Shown here piece after piece: positions 33,674 through 36,338 of a stretch of DNA of 36,338 bases; within the stretch, counting starts at the first letter, position 1; every line of letters begins with the position of its first letter. Origin of the DNA: JAFLCA01 sp041907145 (GTDB taxonomy: Bacteria > Bdellovibrionota_C > UBA2361 > JAFLCA01); the NCBI GenBank assembly GCA_041907145.1, contig JAYRHW010000164.1, positions 1 to 36,338 of the forward strand, read 5' to 3'. The translations under genes and the position numbers were made by a program. The notes below the pieces were generated by a model. It ran no database searches and was not told the origin of the DNA. It worked only from the letters and a program-made list of their open reading frames with translations.

Positions 33674-34182
33674 TGCTTGCAGCGACCAATTCTTGTGGCT
33701 TTTCAATGCAATGACTACCACTTAGCGGAAAGGTCTCTTCCGTGTCCTCATTCTTGGAGATGCAGGTATGACTTCATGGACTTAGGACTAGCAGCAATTC
33801 GGTGGAGTTTCGAGTCCACAACGGGGTTTATTCGCACGCAACAAAAAAGAGGAAGTTAGTATAGTGAAATGATCACTTAGAAGCATAACGCTTTAGAGTT
33901 CCCGGGCAGCATGGCTCCCAGTTCTACTAGCAGAATAAGCTGCTTAGAACACTTGGCAACGGGTTTCCCGCGGGGCATGGCCGGTAAATTAGCGATAGGC
34001 TTGACTTGGGCCAATGCGAGAGCGTCCGGGGGTTTGCAAACGAGCAATTGGCACTAGGCGAATATTATATGGATGTGTCGCTAATAGATTTGCTCCTGCA
34101 ACATTGAAGTTGAGTAGCACCAACTGATCGCGTATAGATCATGCTCCCCACTGCAATTTACCTGTAAGGACTCGCAGTAGTC
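33674..34182. other. Noncoding leader upstream of Tad genes
   Basis: About 510 bp without a convincing gene; the only ORF of 60 codons (33677-33859) lacks any recognisable feature. The part from about 33900 to 34060 is G-rich and could fold, but I do not recognise a riboswitch; c-di-GMP-I core motifs were looked for and not found. The promoter of the tadE gene should lie here. Confidence 0.4.
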
Positions 34183-34683
34183 ATGTGTTCCAGATCGCTC
34201 CTTCGCTCCGAGGGTACCGTTGTGCTGGAAGCAGCGGTAGCCTTCCCAATTTTCTTGATGCTTCTTATGGGCATCATAGAATTCACTCATCTTTCATACA
34301 CCAAAGCAAACTTACAGTTCGCACTGACCGAGGCTTGCCGCTACATGGTGACTGGGCAAGGCATGGGCAGCCCTGCCAATCCCAACACTCGGATGACAGT
34401 GATTGAAAATCGATTTTGCCAGAACTTAGTCGGCACCGGGCTGTCTTGCACTAATGTGCATTCGCACTTCACGGTGACCTGCGTTAATCCGACGGTATGC
34501 ACATCACCCGGCCCTGTAAGCTGCGCCGCCGGATGCACGCAGCCCGCAGGAGGCCCGGGGCAAACTGTTACGGTTAGCGTAGCATTCAATGCGAGCTGGG
34601 TTGGCCGCTGGTTCACCCATATGTTTCCCAGAACTGTAGGTCTGAGTGCCAAGTCCACCTGGAAAAACGAGCCGTATCTCTAA
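34183..34683 (+). CDS. TadE-like minor pseudopilin
   Basis: 166-aa protein. The N-terminus matches TadE: EGTVVLEAAVAFPIFLMLLMGIIEFTHLSYTKANLQFALTEA, with Glu in the prepilin-type helix. The rest is exported and has several cysteines, including the Pro/Cys-rich stretch TVCTSPGPVSCAAGCTQP. TadE-family pseudopilins support assembly of Flp/Tad pili. The stop codon overlaps the ATG of the next gene by one base (TAATG). The start has only a distant AAGGA. Confidence 0.85.
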   Translation: MCSRSLLRSEGTVVLEAAVAFPIFLMLLMGIIEFTHLSYTKANLQFALTEACRYMVTGQGMGSPANPNTRMTVIENRFCQNLVGTGLSCTNVHSHFTVTCVNPTVCTSPGPVSCAAGCTQPAGGPGQTVTVSVAFNASWVGRWFTHMFPRTVGLSAKSTWKNEPYL

Positions 34684-35396
34684 TGCAAGACGGGGAAGCT
34701 ATGTTACTGCATATTCCCGAACGTACTCGATCTTACCAAGGCAATGCCATGGTCGAGCTCTGTCTTTTGCTTCCGCTGCTGCTACTCCTTATCTTCGGCA
34801 CGGCGGAAATCAGTAACATGCTGAATTCTACGACGACACTCAATCACCTCACACGCGAGTCGGCAAATGTTGTGTCCCGACAGCTCGGTAATCGTGGCAG
34901 CTCGACCTGGGCCGACAGCCTCAACGCAGACTTAGTTACCGTTATCGACACTGCAGTTCCAGTAATAAATCGAACAGGCTCAGGAGCTACTGGCCCCAAC
35001 CAGTTCCGCATCATTTACACCGAAATCGAATGGAATCCGGCGGCCGCTATTTGTGATTACAATCTCGATCACAATTTAGGCATAGCCTGTCAGGGTAATA
35101 TTGCCAGCGGACAGCCTGATTATTACCGCATTCGCCGCAGCAATTCCGGCTGGAGCGGCAATGTTACATGGCAATATGGCTCGCTTAGCGCTACGAGCCA
35201 GCTCGGTAACGATGGCGATTGCGCCTGTAAGCGCTTGTCTGAAGTAAAGCAGCTTACGAGTCAAGGACTGACCCTGTACGCGATCGAGCTATTTTACGAC
35301 TATCGTCCTGGTCGCATCACTTCATTGCAGTATCTAGTGGGCACATGGGCATCAAGCGTTCTCTATCGTCGCTCGCTTTTTTTAGATAGAACCTAA
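34683..35396 (+). CDS. TadE/TadF-like pseudopilin
   Basis: 237-aa protein with a TadE-type N-terminal helix: GNAMVELCLLLPLLLLLIFGTAEISNMLNSTTTLNHLTRESAN. The mature domain is larger than usual and includes a segment with two adjacent cysteines (DCACKR) and a C-terminal aromatic-rich strand. It probably works with the upstream TadE and downstream TadG proteins in Tad pilus assembly. The ATG at 34683 overlaps the previous stop, suggesting coupling; an ATG at 34701 with GGGGAAGC upstream is an alternative. It ends 11 bp before the next gene. Confidence 0.82.
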   Translation: MQDGEAMLLHIPERTRSYQGNAMVELCLLLPLLLLLIFGTAEISNMLNSTTTLNHLTRESANVVSRQLGNRGSSTWADSLNADLVTVIDTAVPVINRTGSGATGPNQFRIIYTEIEWNPAAAICDYNLDHNLGIACQGNIASGQPDYYRIRRSNSGWSGNVTWQYGSLSATSQLGNDGDCACKRLSEVKQLTSQGLTLYAIELFYDYRPGRITSLQYLVGTWASSVLYRRSLFLDRT

Positions 35397-35407
35397 GAGG
35401 GTTTCCC

Positions 35408-36338
35408 ATGCAACTTCTAGTGCTCAAACGCCCTCATACTGGCGAAGACGGAATAATCTTTGTCTTCTTTGCGTTTTCCTTAGTGGCATTACTCATTATG
35501 GTGGGCTGGGCGATCGATTCCTCCCGCGGTTTTTTGTTGAAATCAGAGCTTGAACGCACTGTTGACTCGGCAGCACTAGCCGCTGCATCGCGAATTACAG
35601 TAAGTATAAACGCTGCTCAAACTGCTGCCTGCAACATCGCCATGATGAATGGGGTCGGATGCCAGAATCTTGTTACCACTTTAACCACAGTCAACGATCC
35701 AAGCGGCGCGCCTGTCTCTGGGGTGCGAGTAACAGCGAGCGCTACTATCCCGACGACCTTTATGCGCGTTGCCAAAATGATAGGCTGTGGAGCCGGCTGT
35801 AGCAGCATAACGGCGGCGGCGAGCGCCGTAGCAGCACCCGGCGGAACGCTGGATTTGGTGATGAATCTTGATGACACCGGTTCAATGTCGAGTGGGGGAT
35901 GGATCACGCCTGCCAAAAGCGGAGCCACAGCTTTAGTGAATGCGCTTGTGCCGAGTTCAGCAAATGGAAATTGGCCAACCAAGGTGTCGCTTACCCCATT
36001 TCGCGGGTGTTACGCCAACGGAAACTCAGGTGGATGCGTCGATCAGCGTGAGCACCCCACTGGGCGAGTGCTTTCCTTATCCACTAACAACAATTCGCTT
36101 CGTAATGCAGTTAGTGCATTGAACGGCGAAGGTGGGTCAGGAACCAACAATTGCGAGGGGCTTTCTATGGCCCGTGCAAATTTGTTCCGATCAGGGTTAT
36201 CGCGCCAAACTGCGACGAAATATATCGTGCTGCTGACTGACGCTACGAGCAACTATGATACCGGCTCACCAGCGAGTTTTACCGCATGCCGCCCTGGCAG
36301 CGGGCAGGGCACCAATGATCAAAAGGTGAATCTGCTGG
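35408..36338 (+). CDS. TadG-like protein with VWA domain, truncated by window edge
   Basis: At least 310 aa, running off the right edge. The N-terminus is a Tad-type helix (GIIFVFFAFSLVALLIMVGWAIDSSRG) followed by a region typical of TadG (LERTVDSAALAAA). From about residue 155 a von Willebrand factor A domain begins: LDLVMNLDDTGSMSS holds a MIDAS-like motif, and YIVLLTDATSN is a later strand of the fold. TadG-like VWA proteins are membrane-anchored surface proteins of Tad loci. GAGGG lies 6 nt before the ATG. This is the third gene of the unit; the rest lies outside the window. Confidence 0.87.
   Translation, partial: MQLLVLKRPHTGEDGIIFVFFAFSLVALLIMVGWAIDSSRGFLLKSELERTVDSAALAAASRITVSINAAQTAACNIAMMNGVGCQNLVTTLTTVNDPSGAPVSGVRVTASATIPTTFMRVAKMIGCGAGCSSITAAASAVAAPGGTLDLVMNLDDTGSMSSGGWITPAKSGATALVNALVPSSANGNWPTKVSLTPFRGCYANGNSGGCVDQREHPTGRVLSLSTNNNSLRNAVSALNGEGGSGTNNCEGLSMARANLFRSGLSRQTATKYIVLLTDATSNYDTGSPASFTACRPGSGQGTNDQKVNLL

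Noticed and set aside
33677..33859. 60-codon ORF after the tandem repeats
   Set aside because: No ribosome site, signal, domain or composition typical of a gene; starts at the repeat edge by chance.
33900..34060. c-di-GMP riboswitch upstream of Tad genes
   Set aside because: The GGCAAACC and GACGCAAAGC core motifs of the c-di-GMP-I class are absent; the region is only G-rich.
34049..34075. Sigma54 promoter before tadE
   Set aside because: TTGGCAC looks like a -24 element, but the -12 TTGC element is missing at the required spacing.

Overview
This window (about 53% GC by eye) comes from a diderm bacterium with lipoproteins, a flagellin, Tad-type pseudopilins, a folate-dependent tRNA methyltransferase (TrmFO), a B12-dependent ribonucleotide reductase and a copper nitrite reductase. 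The combination suits a former deltaproteobacterial or Bdellovibrionota/Myxococcota-like lineage, probably environmental, but no rRNA or other firm marker is present, so placement is inference. I found no tRNA, rRNA, CRISPR array, integrase or classical insertion sequence.

Layout. 1-2015 (minus): a lipoprotein and a secreted trypsin-like protease, ending in a clear intrinsic terminator. 2224-4935 (plus): valyl-tRNA synthetase. 4960-15056: a nitrogen-oxide island. It holds nnrS and an Rrf2/NsrR-like regulator (minus), divergent nirK-nirV-SCO (plus), and a convergent minus-strand operon. That operon encodes a 53-aa membrane peptide, a CuA subunit, a heme-copper subunit I without the oxidase tyrosine, a second SCO protein, and a fusion of cytochrome b, two [4Fe-4S] sites and an MvhD-like domain. 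NirK should make NO in the periplasm, the sNOR-like enzyme should reduce it to N2O, the SCO proteins should supply copper, and NnrS and the Rrf2 protein should handle NO stress and sensing. Similar palindromes (GACA-N4-TGTC) precede both nirK and the sNOR-like operon, suggesting one NO-responsive regulon.

15185-24699 is mainly housekeeping: nitronate monooxygenase-like protein, acyltransferase, class II ribonucleotide reductase, TrmFO, a receiver-HDOD protein, a 4-OT-like tautomerase and an unknown protein. A repeat element with inverted ends sits between nrdJ and trmFO, and its sequence family recurs as a tandem pair near 33.65 kb. 24.9-30.3 kb holds small or accessory genes: a lysine-rich 38-aa protein, a Flp-like pilin, a DUF2207-type secreted protein, rhodanese, a GDPD lipoprotein, NhaA, a cysteine-containing unknown and an unusually GC3-rich lipoprotein.

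30.7-36.3 kb is the surface-appendage end. It opens with an orphan flagellin whose variable region is replaced by seven FG-GAP/VCBS-type calcium-loop repeats, predicted to form a seven-bladed beta-propeller. Its Shine-Dalgarno lies in the loop of a hairpin resembling a CsrA site. A secreted unknown protein follows, then TadE, a second TadE/F-like protein and a TadG-like VWA protein cut by the window edge. The strongest candidates for new biology are the propeller-bearing flagellin with its putative CsrA switch, and the sNOR-like operon with the cytochrome b/Fe-S/MvhD fusion.
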